64,000 bases of DNA from contig JAFROT010000013.1 of the NCBI GenBank assembly GCA_017429525.1, forward strand, positions 62,001 to 126,000, read 5' to 3'. The notes below the pieces were generated by a model. The model saw only the letters and a list, made by a program, of their open reading frames with translations, was not told the origin of the DNA and did not search any database. Positions 43,601 to 52,375 of this stretch are shown here, piece after piece (within the stretch, counting starts at the first letter, position 1; the number at the start of each line of letters is the position of its first letter). The position numbers were made by a program, and so were the translations under genes. The DNA is from Bacteroidaceae bacterium (GTDB lineage: Bacteria; Bacteroidota; Bacteroidia; Bacteroidales; Bacteroidaceae).

Positions 43601-44851
43601 ATGAAAGAAGATCTGATTCTGAAATCTTATGAAATCGCCAAAGAGCGCTATGCAGCCATCGGCGTAGACACCGACAAAGCCATCTCCCTGCTTGAGCAGA
43701 CACCTATCAGCCTGCACTGCTGGCAAGCTGACGACGTCGTAGGCTTTGAACGCAACGAAGCCCTCAGCGGCGGCATCCAGACAACGGGCAACTACCCTGG
43801 CCGTGCCCGCAATATCGACGAGGTGCGCAAGGACGTAGCTTTCGCCAAGAGCCTCCTCGCCGGCAATCACCGTCTCAACCTTCACGAAATCTATGGCGAC
43901 TTCGGAGGTCAGTTCGTCGACCGCGACCAAGTTGAGCTCCATCACTTCGACAGTTGGATCCAGTGGGCAAAGGAGCAGGGGATGAAGTTGGACTTCAATT
44001 CGACCAGCTTCTCACACCCCAAGAGCGGCGACCTCACCCTCTCGAACCCCGACCCCGCCATCCGTGAGTTCTGGATCGAGCATACCAAGCGTTGCCGTCG
44101 CATCGCCGATTATATGGGACGCGCACAGAACGACCCAGCCATTATGAATATCTGGGTTCACGACGGCTCGAAGGACCTCACCGTGGAACGCAAGCGCTAT
44201 CGCGAGATCTTCGCCGAGAGCCTCGATGAGATTCTGAAGGAAGAATTACCAGGCATGAAGACTTGTCTTGAGGCCAAGCTCTTCGGCATCGGCCTTGAGA
44301 GCTATACCGTTGGCAGTCACGACTTCGTTGCAGGCTATTGCGCCACGCGTAAGCTGATGTACACCCTCGACACTGGCCACTACGAGCAGACCGAGAACGT
44401 CTCCGACATGGTGGCATCGCTCCTGCTCTTCGTGCCCGAACTGATGCTGCACGTCAGCCGCCCTGTACGTTGGGACAGCGACCACGTGACCATCATGAAC
44501 GACCAGACGCTCGACCTCTTCAAGGAGCTTATCCGTGCTGATGCTCTTCATCGTGCCCATATCGGTCTCGACTACTTCGACGCCAGCATCAACCGCATCG
44601 GTGCTTATATTATAGGTACGCGCGCCACGCAGAAGTGCCTGCTCCAGGCACTCCTCGAGCCCCTCGCCCTCCTGCGTCAATACGAGGACAACGGCCAGCA
44701 CTTCGAACGCCTGGCTCTCCTCGAGGAAGCAAAGTCTCTCCCCTTCGGTGCCGTCTTCGACTACTTCAACCTCAAGAACAACGTCCCCGTAGGCGAGCAG
44801 TTCATCCCCGCCATTCAGGAGTACGAGAAAGAGGTGACCTCTAAGAGATAA
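43601..44851 (+). CDS. rhaA: L-rhamnose isomerase
   Basis: The 416-residue protein has the RhaA landmarks SLHCWQADDVVGFE, GGIQTTGNYPGRARN, LNLHEIYGDFG, LDFNSTSFSHPKS, IWVHDGSKD and DTGHYEQTENVSDMV. The His, Asp and Glu residues here bind the two metals. It converts L-rhamnose to L-rhamnulose. It begins a plus-strand operon with the transporter six bases downstream. Confidence 0.97.
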   Translation: MKEDLILKSYEIAKERYAAIGVDTDKAISLLEQTPISLHCWQADDVVGFERNEALSGGIQTTGNYPGRARNIDEVRKDVAFAKSLLAGNHRLNLHEIYGDFGGQFVDRDQVELHHFDSWIQWAKEQGMKLDFNSTSFSHPKSGDLTLSNPDPAIREFWIEHTKRCRRIADYMGRAQNDPAIMNIWVHDGSKDLTVERKRYREIFAESLDEILKEELPGMKTCLEAKLFGIGLESYTVGSHDFVAGYCATRKLMYTLDTGHYEQTENVSDMVASLLLFVPELMLHVSRPVRWDSDHVTIMNDQTLDLFKELIRADALHRAHIGLDYFDASINRIGAYIIGTRATQKCLLQALLEPLALLRQYEDNGQHFERLALLEEAKSLPFGAVFDYFNLKNNVPVGEQFIPAIQEYEKEVTSKR

Positions 44852-44857
44852 TAACCT

Positions 44858-46186
44858 ATGAGTAAGAAATCATCCTCTTTGAAGAGCACCATCGCGGTGT
44901 CTCTGAACAATTATCTCGATGCAGGCGCCATCGTGGCAGGTGCCAGCGGCATCACGCTATGGCAGAACTACCTCGGCCTGAGCGAGATTCACTTAGGATG
45001 GCTCAATGCCATCAGTGCCAACGCCTTGGGCGCAGCCATCGGAGCCATCATCGGCGGCTTCCTGGCCGACAAGTTCGGACGTAAATTCATCTTCACCTAC
45101 AACTTGTTGGTGTACATGCTGGGCGTGCTCATCGTCATGCTGTCCACGAACTTCCCGATGCTGCTCTGCGGCTTTCTCATCACAGGTATCTCCGTTGGCG
45201 TCGGCGTACCAGCGTCATGGACCTACATCTCTGAAAGCTCAGAAGTGAACAACCGCGGCCGCAACATCTGCATCTCGCAGATGTCATGGGGCATGGGCCC
45301 GATGATTATCCTGCTGTTCGGCATGCTGTTCGCTCCTGGCGGCTATCTGTATGGCTTCGTAGAATCTATCGCTCACGCGGTTATCGGCGCCGATGCAGCC
45401 GAAGCTGCTGTGCAAGTGTTCTCCTCACGCGTGGTCTTCTTCACCCTCTTCGTCGTAGCTTTCATCGCCTGGACGCTGCAACGTCAGCTGGAAGAGAGCG
45501 CAGAGTTTACGGCAAACAAAGAGAAGAAAAGTGGTATTGTGGACAATATCAAGCTATTGTTCACCAACAAGATAGCCGTCAAGACCGTTGCCTTCCTGGC
45601 TGTCATCTACTTGACATGGAACCTCGTAGCCTCGGTCATGGGCTTCTTCCAGCCTCACATCTATGAGACGGCTGGCGGCTTAAGCAACGAATACGCCAAC
45701 ATGCTGAGTTGCGTGGGATGGCTCGTCGTGGTAGTTGTGACCTTCTGCCTCTCGTTCTTCGTCGACCATCTGCCTCACAAGCTGTTCTACGTCTTAGGCC
45801 TCGTAGCAGCCCTTGCCACATGGGTCGTCATTATCAAAGGCGTAACGGGCGTCGGCAGCCTATGGGCATTCTCCATCCTTTGGGGCGTCAACGGCGGCTT
45901 GAGCGTCCAGATATTCTACGCCCTCTGGGGCAGCGAGCTCTTCCCCGCCAAGTTCCGCGCAGGAGCCCAAGGCCTGATGTTCTTCATCGTGCGCGGCCTG
46001 TCCGCACTTTGGGGACTCATCTTCACCTATATCTACGGCGAGAACGGCGAAGGCTTCACGCTGGCAGCCTGGTGTATGATCGTCCTCCTGCTTATCTCCC
46101 TGATTGTAGGTGTTATAGGCGCGCCCGACACTCGCGGCAAATCCCTTGCCCAAATCACCAGGAAGCGTTACGGCGAAGATCTATAA
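44858..46186 (+). CDS. MFS sugar transporter, probably for rhamnose
   Basis: The 442-residue protein has about 12 membrane segments and sugar-porter signatures: ADKFGRKFIF after the second helix, PASWTYISESSEVNNRGRNIC, and GSELFPAKFRAGAQGL in the second half. It starts six bases after rhaA and precedes rhaD, so rhamnose or a related deoxysugar is the likely substrate. It is not the RhaT type of enterobacteria. Substrate assignment is by context. Confidence 0.85.
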   Translation: MSKKSSSLKSTIAVSLNNYLDAGAIVAGASGITLWQNYLGLSEIHLGWLNAISANALGAAIGAIIGGFLADKFGRKFIFTYNLLVYMLGVLIVMLSTNFPMLLCGFLITGISVGVGVPASWTYISESSEVNNRGRNICISQMSWGMGPMIILLFGMLFAPGGYLYGFVESIAHAVIGADAAEAAVQVFSSRVVFFTLFVVAFIAWTLQRQLEESAEFTANKEKKSGIVDNIKLLFTNKIAVKTVAFLAVIYLTWNLVASVMGFFQPHIYETAGGLSNEYANMLSCVGWLVVVVVTFCLSFFVDHLPHKLFYVLGLVAALATWVVIIKGVTGVGSLWAFSILWGVNGGLSVQIFYALWGSELFPAKFRAGAQGLMFFIVRGLSALWGLIFTYIYGENGEGFTLAAWCMIVLLLISLIVGVIGAPDTRGKSLAQITRKRYGEDL

Positions 46187-46242
46187 GAGAGGCTTCACGC
46201 ACATAAATTCCCAGCCCGAAACGGCTAATTAAAATGTTTGAC

Positions 46243-46298
46243 CCATGCGCATGGAACCATTGACCCATGCGCATGGGTCCATTGTTCCATGCGCATGG
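46243..46298. repeat. Three palindromes at exact 22-bp spacing
   Basis: CCATGCGCATGG occurs at 46243, 46265 and 46287. The central copy extends to an 18-bp perfect palindrome (GACCCATGCGCATGGGTC). Each is separated by a 10-base spacer such as AACCATTGAC or GTCCATTGTT. Confidence 0.95.
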
Positions 46299-46666
46299 GT
46301 CAACGCCCGAACCTTAACTCATAGAGGCTGCCATCTAATTGTAAAGACAAATGCGACCTAACGTCCACCTGCTCATCAATAGAGCTTGTTCCATTTGCAT
46401 ATAAACATGCTTACCCAGCATCCTTAATAAGTAAACTCATAGCTACCGTCTTGTTCCAATATGCAGATAAAGCGATTCCACAGCAACCTCAAGAAGCAAG
46501 CTCATTGCTACAGCCTTGTTCCAATATGCAAATTAAAGCAATTACCCTTAATCAAATGAAGCTGGCGGCAAGCTATTTCGACACGTGAAAACGAGAAAAT
46601 AGCATTTTTTCCCTCTCCCATCCCACTTTTCCTCACCCGCTCGCTCCTTTTTCCCCTACTTTTTCG

Positions 46667-46674
46667 TAACTTTG
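46667..46674 (+). promoter_or_regulatory. -7 box upstream of rhaD
   Basis: TAACTTTG at 46667-46674 matches the -7 element. It would give a leader of about 240 bases before rhaD that includes the 23-codon ORF at 46728. Confidence 0.4.
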
Positions 46675-46918
46675 TCACCGAAAACAGCAGAAAACGCCAT
46701 TCTTATACCTATAAGAGCACCAAAGCAATGAGTAAGAAAAAGGCACAAAGCGACAGACTGCAGTTCTTCTCGCCCGAGCACGGAAGAAGCCACAACTGAA
46801 AGACATCAACGAAAGCATGACAGTCCTCAGGCCTACATAAACGCGATACCCGCTGGATCCTGAAAGGCCATGCACCAGAAGAAATACACAAATTATAAAT
46901 CCAATAACATCTCATCTT

Positions 46919-47731
46919 ATGAAAAGTATTTTAGACAATCATCTGGAGTTAAAGAACGTAGTGGAGAATGTGGCCGAAGTGGCTGGCTATCTCTGGCAGA
47001 AGGGATGGGCTGAGCGCAACGGCGGCAATATCACGGTGAATGTCACCGAACAGGTGGACGACAAGATCAAGGCGCTGCCTGCCATCTCCCCCGTCTATCA
47101 GATTGGCACGACCCTGCCCCATCTGAAGGGCTGCTACTTCTATTGCAAAGGCACGCAAATGCGTATGCGCGACCTGGCTCGCTGGCCGATGGACAACGGC
47201 TCGGTGATCCGCATCCTGGACGACTGCGCCTCGTACGTCATCATCGCCGACAAGCCTGTGAAGCCGACCTCTGAACTGCCTTCACACCTGGCCGTGCACG
47301 ACTATCTGCTGGCCAAGGGCTCACCCTATCGCGCCAGCCTCCACACGCATCCCATCGAATTGGTGGCGCTGACCCATAACAAGCACTTCATGGAGAAAGA
47401 CGTAGCAACGAAAATGCTATGGTCGATGATTCCAGAGACGAAAGCGTTCTGTCCGCGTGGACTCGGGATGGTGCCTTACATGCTGCCCTCGAGCGTCGAA
47501 CTGGCAGATGCCACCATCAAGGCCATCGATGATGACTACGATGTGGTGATGTGGGAGAAGCATGGTGTCTTCGCCGTCGATACCGACATCATGAGTGCGT
47601 TCGACCAAGTAGATGTGCTGAACAAAGCAGCCCTCATCTATATCGCCGCCAAGAATATGGGCTTCGAACCCGACGGCATGACAGACGCTCAGATGAAGGA
47701 ACTTAGCGACGTATTCGGACTACCGAAATAA
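46919..47731 (+). CDS. rhaD: Rhamnulose-1-phosphate aldolase
   Basis: The 270-residue protein is a class II aldolase. It has AERNGGNITVNV near the N-terminus, the LHTHPIELVALTHNKHFMEK zinc-binding His pair (near residue 141) and WEKHGVFAVDTD near residue 214, which supplies the third His. It splits L-rhamnulose-1-phosphate into DHAP and L-lactaldehyde. It lies downstream of rhaA and the transporter but after a 730-base gap with its own promoter box. The kinase RhaB that makes its substrate is not in the window. Confidence 0.94.
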   Translation: MKSILDNHLELKNVVENVAEVAGYLWQKGWAERNGGNITVNVTEQVDDKIKALPAISPVYQIGTTLPHLKGCYFYCKGTQMRMRDLARWPMDNGSVIRILDDCASYVIIADKPVKPTSELPSHLAVHDYLLAKGSPYRASLHTHPIELVALTHNKHFMEKDVATKMLWSMIPETKAFCPRGLGMVPYMLPSSVELADATIKAIDDDYDVVMWEKHGVFAVDTDIMSAFDQVDVLNKAALIYIAAKNMGFEPDGMTDAQMKELSDVFGLPK

Positions 47732-47779
47732 AGTTCTTCTGCCTCTATAAGTTTCACGAATCATAAGGAATAAGAAAAG

Positions 47780-48607
47780 ATGAAACGACCTCTCTTCGCT
47801 GCATTGGTCGCCTGCACCATCATGACGGCTCAAGCGCAATACGTCAACAAGCCGATTGACCTCTGGCCCAAAGACATACCAGACGCCAAAGAGGCCAAGG
47901 CTGCACCTGTCACACAGATGGGCAAGGACAAGGTCCTGCGCTTCGACAAGGTGACTTGTCCGACCTTGGAAATCTTCGAACCGACAGCCGAGGCGAAGAA
48001 TGGCAAGGCGGTTATCGTCTGCCCAGGCGGAGCCTACAATATTTTGGCTTACGACAAGGAAGGTCAGGAAGTGGCGAAATGGTTGGCGGGACAAGGCTAC
48101 ACGGCCTACGTCCTCGCCTACCGCGTACCTAAGAACCGACTGGGAGCGCTGCAGGACGCTCAGCGCGCCATCCGTACGGTGCGCCATCGGGGATTCCAGA
48201 AGGTGGGCATCATCGGTTTCTCTGCTGGTGCATCGCTCTCCTGTCGCGCCGCCACCTTATGGCACGCACCTGCCTATGAACCTCAGGATGAAATCGACCG
48301 TCTCTCGTGTCGCCCCGATTTCGGCATGCTCATCTATCCAGCCTACCTCGACGAAGGCCCTGAACATACGCTCACGCCCGAGCTCTTGGTGAGCAGCGAG
48401 ACGCCTCCCCTCTTCGTCTTTGGCACCGAGGATGACAAGTCCTACAGCGGTCCCAGCAGCCTCACGATTGCCGATGCCATGCAACGCGCAGGCGCACCCA
48501 TTGAACTTCACTACCTCACAAAAGGCGGTCATGGCTACGGCATGCGCACAGGCGCAGGGCTCATCTGGCCGCCTTTGGCTGAACAATGGCTTAAGACCTT
48601 GAAATAG
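47780..48607 (+). CDS. Secreted alpha/beta-hydrolase (acetyl esterase type)
   Basis: The 275-residue protein has a signal peptide (MKRPLFAALVACTIMTAQAQ) and the alpha/beta-hydrolase core: VIVCPGGAYNIL as oxyanion-hole region, the nucleophile elbow GFSAGAS (near residue 149), FGTEDDKS with the Asp, and GGHGYGM with the His. Such enzymes deacetylate plant polysaccharides. The position next to the rhamnose and pectin genes suggests action on acetylated rhamnogalacturonan, which is inference. Confidence 0.85.
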   Translation: MKRPLFAALVACTIMTAQAQYVNKPIDLWPKDIPDAKEAKAAPVTQMGKDKVLRFDKVTCPTLEIFEPTAEAKNGKAVIVCPGGAYNILAYDKEGQEVAKWLAGQGYTAYVLAYRVPKNRLGALQDAQRAIRTVRHRGFQKVGIIGFSAGASLSCRAATLWHAPAYEPQDEIDRLSCRPDFGMLIYPAYLDEGPEHTLTPELLVSSETPPLFVFGTEDDKSYSGPSSLTIADAMQRAGAPIELHYLTKGGHGYGMRTGAGLIWPPLAEQWLKTLK

Positions 48608-48644
48608 CAGGGACCGTTCAACTTTAGCTTGGGCAATAATAAAC

Positions 48645-48680
48645 ATAGGAGTTGGCCCAAATAAATGGGTCAACTCCTAT
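48645..48680. terminator. Bidirectional terminator
   Basis: ATAGGAGTTGGCCCA (48645-48659) pairs with TGGGTCAACTCCTAT (48666-48680) around a short loop, 37 bases after the esterase gene and 17 before the end of the microprotein gene on the other strand. Confidence 0.8.
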
Positions 48681-48697
48681 TTATTCCCTATTATGAG

Positions 48698-48835
48698 TTA
48701 GTCCTCTTCAAAGTCGTAGCGGTCAAGCAGTTTGCCGCACTTTGAGCAAAACACTTCGTGGCGGTAGATGGTGCCTCCACAATCATTGCAACGATAAGTC
48801 CGTTGCGTTTTCTTGGGCTCGTTATTCTCTTCCAT
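48698..48835 (-). CDS. Zinc-ribbon microprotein
   Basis: The minus strand from ATG at 48835 to TAA at 48698 encodes 45 residues: MEENNEPKKTQRTYRCNDCG, then GTIYRHEVFCSKCGKLLDRY and an acidic tail. The two CxxC pairs (residues 16/19 and 30/33) are spaced as in a small zinc ribbon. It has its own terminator and stands between the two esterase genes. No partner is evident and the function is unknown. Confidence 0.75.
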   Translation of the reverse strand: MEENNEPKKTQRTYRCNDCGGTIYRHEVFCSKCGKLLDRYDFEED

Positions 48836-48966
48836 AGTAGGATTATTCTTTTAATTCTGAGGGCAAAGATAGGGAAAAAAGCGAAAATCAAACAGGAAAA
48901 CGAGAAAAAAGAAAGCAGAAAACAAAAGAATAGGCTAAAGACAGACGAAAAGATGGCATAAATCAC

Positions 48967-48974
48967 TATATTTG
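48967..48974 (+). promoter_or_regulatory. -7 box upstream of the tandem SGNH esterase
   Basis: TATATTTG at 48967-48974 lies 31 bases before the start codon at 49006. No clear -33 element is visible. Confidence 0.4.
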
Positions 48975-49005
48975 CACATCAAAATATCCCTAAAACGCCT
49001 TTATC

Positions 49006-50766
49006 ATGACAAAAAAAGCATTTGCGCTGTGTGTACTCTTTCTCACCAGCATCCTCCTTGCCTCGGCACAGACGAAATGGTATAACCCGTTAGAACAAAG
49101 CGAGCCCGTCGTGCAGGGCCGTTGGTGGAACGACGAACTGCGCAGCAACTACCACCGCATGCCCGATCGCGCCAAAGAGAGCGTCCGCGCTGCCGTCTGG
49201 AACCTCTTGCGCCAGTCGGCAGGACTGTCCATTAAGTTCCACACGAATGCTCCATCCGTCAAAGTCCGCTACAAGGTGACAGGCGGCCTCAGCATGTTCC
49301 ACATGCCGACGACAGGTGTCTCGGGATTGGACCTCTACGCCACTGATGCCGACGGCCGTCTACGTTGGTGCGCCAGCAAATTCAACCTCTCGTTCAAGGA
49401 TACCATCAACTATGAGTTCAAGGATATCACCTATTTCACGGGCGAAGGCCGGGGCTACGATTTCGAACTCTTCCTGCCGCTCTACAACGAAGTGTCGTGG
49501 ATGGAAATAGGCGTTCCCGAGGGTCGCGACCTGCACTTCTACCCCGTTACGACCGAGGCCCCCATCGTCGTCTACGGAACCTCTATCGCGCAAGGGGCCT
49601 GCGCCTCGCGGACAGGTATGGCATGGAGCAATATTGTCAAGCGCGAAACCACTTACCCGCTTATCAACCTCGGCTTCTCGGGCAACGGCTTGCTAGAGGA
49701 AGAAGTCTTCAGTTATCTGGCTGAGATACCCGCCAAGCTCTTCGTCATCGACTGCCTGCCCAACCTCTCGACGGAGCGTACTGAACTAATTTACGACCGC
49801 TTGCTGCGCGGCGTTGAGATTCTGCGGCAGAAGAGTGAGGCGCCTATCCTCTTGGTGGAGCATAACTATGCCAACGGCACCAGTTCGCAGCAGTCTGTCG
49901 ACTGGTACAGTCACTCCAATGCCGAGCAACGCCGTGCCCTCGACACCCTCTTGGCCAAAGGCGTCAAGGGCCTCTACTACTTGAGTCATGACGAATTGGC
50001 CTTCACGCAAGAATCAATGGTCGAAGGCATTCATCCCAACGACTTAGGTATGCGACAGTATGCCGACGCCTATATCCGCAAGCTCGCCGAGATCTTCCCC
50101 GAAGAGGGTTACGGCGACGAGACCTTTTCCCCCTGCACGCAGCAACGCGACTGGTATAACTGGCGTGAGCGCCATGAGTTGATTCTCCGACGCAATCGTG
50201 AAGAATCTCCCGAGATTGTGCTTTTCGGCAATTCCATTACGCATTTCTGGAGCGACGATACGCGCAAGGACCCAGCCCAAAGGCGAGCCTACAGCAAGAG
50301 CTGGGACAAACTGTTCAAAGGGCAAATCGTCCACAACCAGGGCTGCGGCTGGGACCGCATTGAGAACGGCTTGTGGCGCATCGCCCATGGCGAGTTAGAC
50401 GGCTTCGACGCGAAGAAAATCTTTCTGCTGCTGGGTACAAACAACCTCGGCACCAATACCGACCAGCAGATTGTTGACGGGATGATGCTTCTCATCAAAG
50501 CCGTACGGCGTCATCAGCCGAAGGCCAAGATCTATCAAGTCGGGATCATGCCTCGCCGCAACGACGAAGCGCGCGTCGAAACCATCAACGCGATGGTTCG
50601 ACAACGACTTCAAGGCACAGATATCACCTACGTCGATATGACTTCAGGATTTGTCGACGCCGACGGCCACCTTATTGAGTCCCTCTTCATAGGCGATGGA
50701 CTGCATCCCAACGAAAAAGGTTACACCATAGAAGCCAAGAACTTAGCGCCATACGTCAAGGAGTAG
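49006..50766 (+). CDS. Secreted protein with two SGNH/GDSL esterase domains
   Basis: The 586-residue protein has a signal peptide (MTKKAFALCVLFLTSILLASA). Its N-terminal beta domain carries the GxDLY signature (SGLDLYATDADG, near residue 107). The first SGNH hydrolase has VVYGTSIAQG (near residue 188) and EGIHPNDLG. The second SGNH domain has IVLFGNSITHFW (near residue 408), LLLGTNNLG and GDGLHPNEKGY (near residue 566). Both copies keep Ser and Asp-x-x-His-like motifs; the first has GIHPND in place of DxxHP. Such enzymes deacetylate carbohydrates. Pectin or rhamnogalacturonan acetyl groups are the contextual guess. Confidence 0.88.
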   Translation: MTKKAFALCVLFLTSILLASAQTKWYNPLEQSEPVVQGRWWNDELRSNYHRMPDRAKESVRAAVWNLLRQSAGLSIKFHTNAPSVKVRYKVTGGLSMFHMPTTGVSGLDLYATDADGRLRWCASKFNLSFKDTINYEFKDITYFTGEGRGYDFELFLPLYNEVSWMEIGVPEGRDLHFYPVTTEAPIVVYGTSIAQGACASRTGMAWSNIVKRETTYPLINLGFSGNGLLEEEVFSYLAEIPAKLFVIDCLPNLSTERTELIYDRLLRGVEILRQKSEAPILLVEHNYANGTSSQQSVDWYSHSNAEQRRALDTLLAKGVKGLYYLSHDELAFTQESMVEGIHPNDLGMRQYADAYIRKLAEIFPEEGYGDETFSPCTQQRDWYNWRERHELILRRNREESPEIVLFGNSITHFWSDDTRKDPAQRRAYSKSWDKLFKGQIVHNQGCGWDRIENGLWRIAHGELDGFDAKKIFLLLGTNNLGTNTDQQIVDGMMLLIKAVRRHQPKAKIYQVGIMPRRNDEARVETINAMVRQRLQGTDITYVDMTSGFVDADGHLIESLFIGDGLHPNEKGYTIEAKNLAPYVKE

Positions 50767-50802
50767 TAGAGAGTAACCCATAGGCATGGCCATGGAGAAG
50801 CC

Positions 50803-51735
50803 TTAACTCTCAACCTTTACTTTTTCACCTTGAACTGCGGCCTTGCTTTTCTTGTTCGCCAAATACATTCCTTGCAGGATCAATGCCGTTCCGACAAGGA
50901 AGTAGACCGTGATTTGCTCCTTCAGCACAACCCAAGCGAACAGGACTGTCGTCACGGGGTTGAAATAGACATAGTTGGTAGCGGCTATTGCCCCCAACTT
51001 CTTCAGGACCCAGTTCCAGGCGACGAAACAAGCCATCGACGCGATACAGCCCAAAAACAACAAGTTGGCGAGAATGTCGGGACGCATAATTGTTGACCAC
51101 GAAGGGAAACCCGGTCGAAGCATGAAATAAGGAATCATCGACAGCAAGCCATAGAAGAAGACTTTACGCGTGATGAAAAATGTGTCGTAACGCTTTGCTG
51201 CTGGAATGAACAGCAACGAATAGACGGCCCAACAAAGACAAGCCGCAAAGGCCAGTGCGTCGCCCTTTGGCGATAGATGAAGGACGAAACGTCCATTCAG
51301 CACCACCACTGCAACACCTATCGCGGCCATCAACGTGCCCGCTATCTGAACAGGCTGCATGCGCTCGGACTTATAGAAAGCCGAGATGAGCAGCGCCGCG
51401 AACAACGGACAGAGGCAGACGATGAGCGAGGTGTTGGTGGTCGTCGTATAGTTCATGGCACTATTCTCAGTCAGAAAATAGAGTGAGCCGCCCATAACGC
51501 CCAAAGCCATCATCAGCACCTCATCAACGACAGACGAAGTAAACAATCGGAACGGCTTCTGCCTCAGTGAGAACAGCAACAGCAGGACATACCCAATAAT
51601 GAACCTGAGCGTAAAGATCTGGGCCGCCGTCAGGCCATTCAACAAAAGCAGTTTAGTGAATACAAAAGTCGATCCCCAGATAGCTACGACCAGGAATGCG
51701 ACGATGTGATACCATAACTGATTACCTCGAACCAT
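50803..51735 (-). CDS. EamA/DMT-family transporter
   Basis: The 310-residue protein has about ten membrane helices arranged as two EamA repeats. Typical segments are AIWGSTFVFTKLLLLNGLTAAQIFTLRF at the start and YVYFNPVTTVLFAWVVLKEQITVYFLVGTALILQGMYL at the end. Substrate unknown; family members export amino acids or metabolites. It is the last gene of a minus-strand run with vsr. Confidence 0.9.
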   Translation of the reverse strand: MVRGNQLWYHIVAFLVVAIWGSTFVFTKLLLLNGLTAAQIFTLRFIIGYVLLLLFSLRQKPFRLFTSSVVDEVLMMALGVMGGSLYFLTENSAMNYTTTTNTSLIVCLCPLFAALLISAFYKSERMQPVQIAGTLMAAIGVAVVVLNGRFVLHLSPKGDALAFAACLCWAVYSLLFIPAAKRYDTFFITRKVFFYGLLSMIPYFMLRPGFPSWSTIMRPDILANLLFLGCIASMACFVAWNWVLKKLGAIAATNYVYFNPVTTVLFAWVVLKEQITVYFLVGTALILQGMYLANKKSKAAVQGEKVKVES

Positions 51736-51793
51736 TATCTATTCTTTCTTAACTCGCTGCAAAGGTAATGCTTTTTCGCGAATTATTAGGCCT

Positions 51794-52369
51794 TTAAGTA
51801 TAGGATTTTTTGTCTTCGGCCGCTACGGGCAGTTCGAAATCGTAGTAGTCGTCGTACTCATAAGGCTTTGGGGCCGGACGCTCGCGCAAACCTATCTCGC
51901 GCAAAGTATTCACGAGAGCCGTCAACGTCGCCTCGCATTGAGCGCCCTTCAGTTCGCACTCCCAAATCGTGACCGTGTGCCATCCCATCTCGCGCAGCCG
52001 TTCCAGCGTCTGCTGGTCGCGCTCGCGATTCCGCCTAATCTTGGCGACCCAGAATGGACGGTTCGTATGGGGAATCTTGCAACACACAGAGCTCTCCAAA
52101 TCAAACATCTGTCCACCGCCTTCTCCAAGGCGTTCCGACGTCTCGCCTACCCTATGCCCATGCCAGAAGCAGCCATTGACAAACACACAGGTACGATACT
52201 TGCGCAACACCAAATCGGGATGTCCAGACAACCTGCGGTCGTTCAGTCGATAACGGAATCCTCGATGCCACAGCCAACGCCTCACGACCCACTCAGGTTT
52301 AGTGTTACGCGACCGTATGGCGGCCATATTCTTATGTCTGTCCACTGGCATAGCTCCGTCTGGAATCAA
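51794..52369 (-). CDS. vsr: Very short patch repair (Vsr-type) endonuclease
   Basis: The protein has the Vsr core: DRHKNMAAIRSRNTKPEWVVRRWLWHRGFRYRLND, GHPDLVLRKYRTCVFVNGCFWHGH, and the C-terminal ERLREMGWHTVTIWECELKG. It nicks T:G mismatches next to methylated cytosines. The start may be the ATG at 52351 (MPVDRHKN) rather than 52369. Between FWHGH and the TNRPFW zinc/active region lie about 25 extra residues (RVGETSERLGEGGGQMFDLE and following), containing a CGCCTT/AAGGCG palindrome. No cognate cytosine methyltransferase is in the window. Confidence 0.9.
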   Translation of the reverse strand: MIPDGAMPVDRHKNMAAIRSRNTKPEWVVRRWLWHRGFRYRLNDRRLSGHPDLVLRKYRTCVFVNGCFWHGHRVGETSERLGEGGGQMFDLESSVCCKIPHTNRPFWVAKIRRNRERDQQTLERLREMGWHTVTIWECELKGAQCEATLTALVNTLREIGLRERPAPKPYEYDDYYDFELPVAAEDKKSYT

Positions 52370-52375
52370 AAAGGT

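Larger units (their letters stand above)
46187..46918. other. Gap before rhaD with palindromic repeats and promoter
   Basis: The stretch holds three CCATGCGCATGG palindromes (46243-46298). Imperfect repeats of CTTGTTCCAATATGCA or a variant lie at about 46343, 46449 and 46513, each preceded by GCTAC- or AGC-type words. A -7 box TAACTTTG lies at 46667-46674. A 23-codon ORF (46728-46799, starting MSKKKAQSDRLQFF) lies between that box and rhaD and might be a leader peptide; I see no attenuator with it. No larger gene is visible. Confidence 0.5.

Noticed and set aside
46728-46799. The 23-codon ORF before rhaD as an attenuation leader
   Set aside because: It lacks a run of a single amino acid and I see no terminator/antiterminator pair between it and rhaD, so I mention it only in the gap entry.
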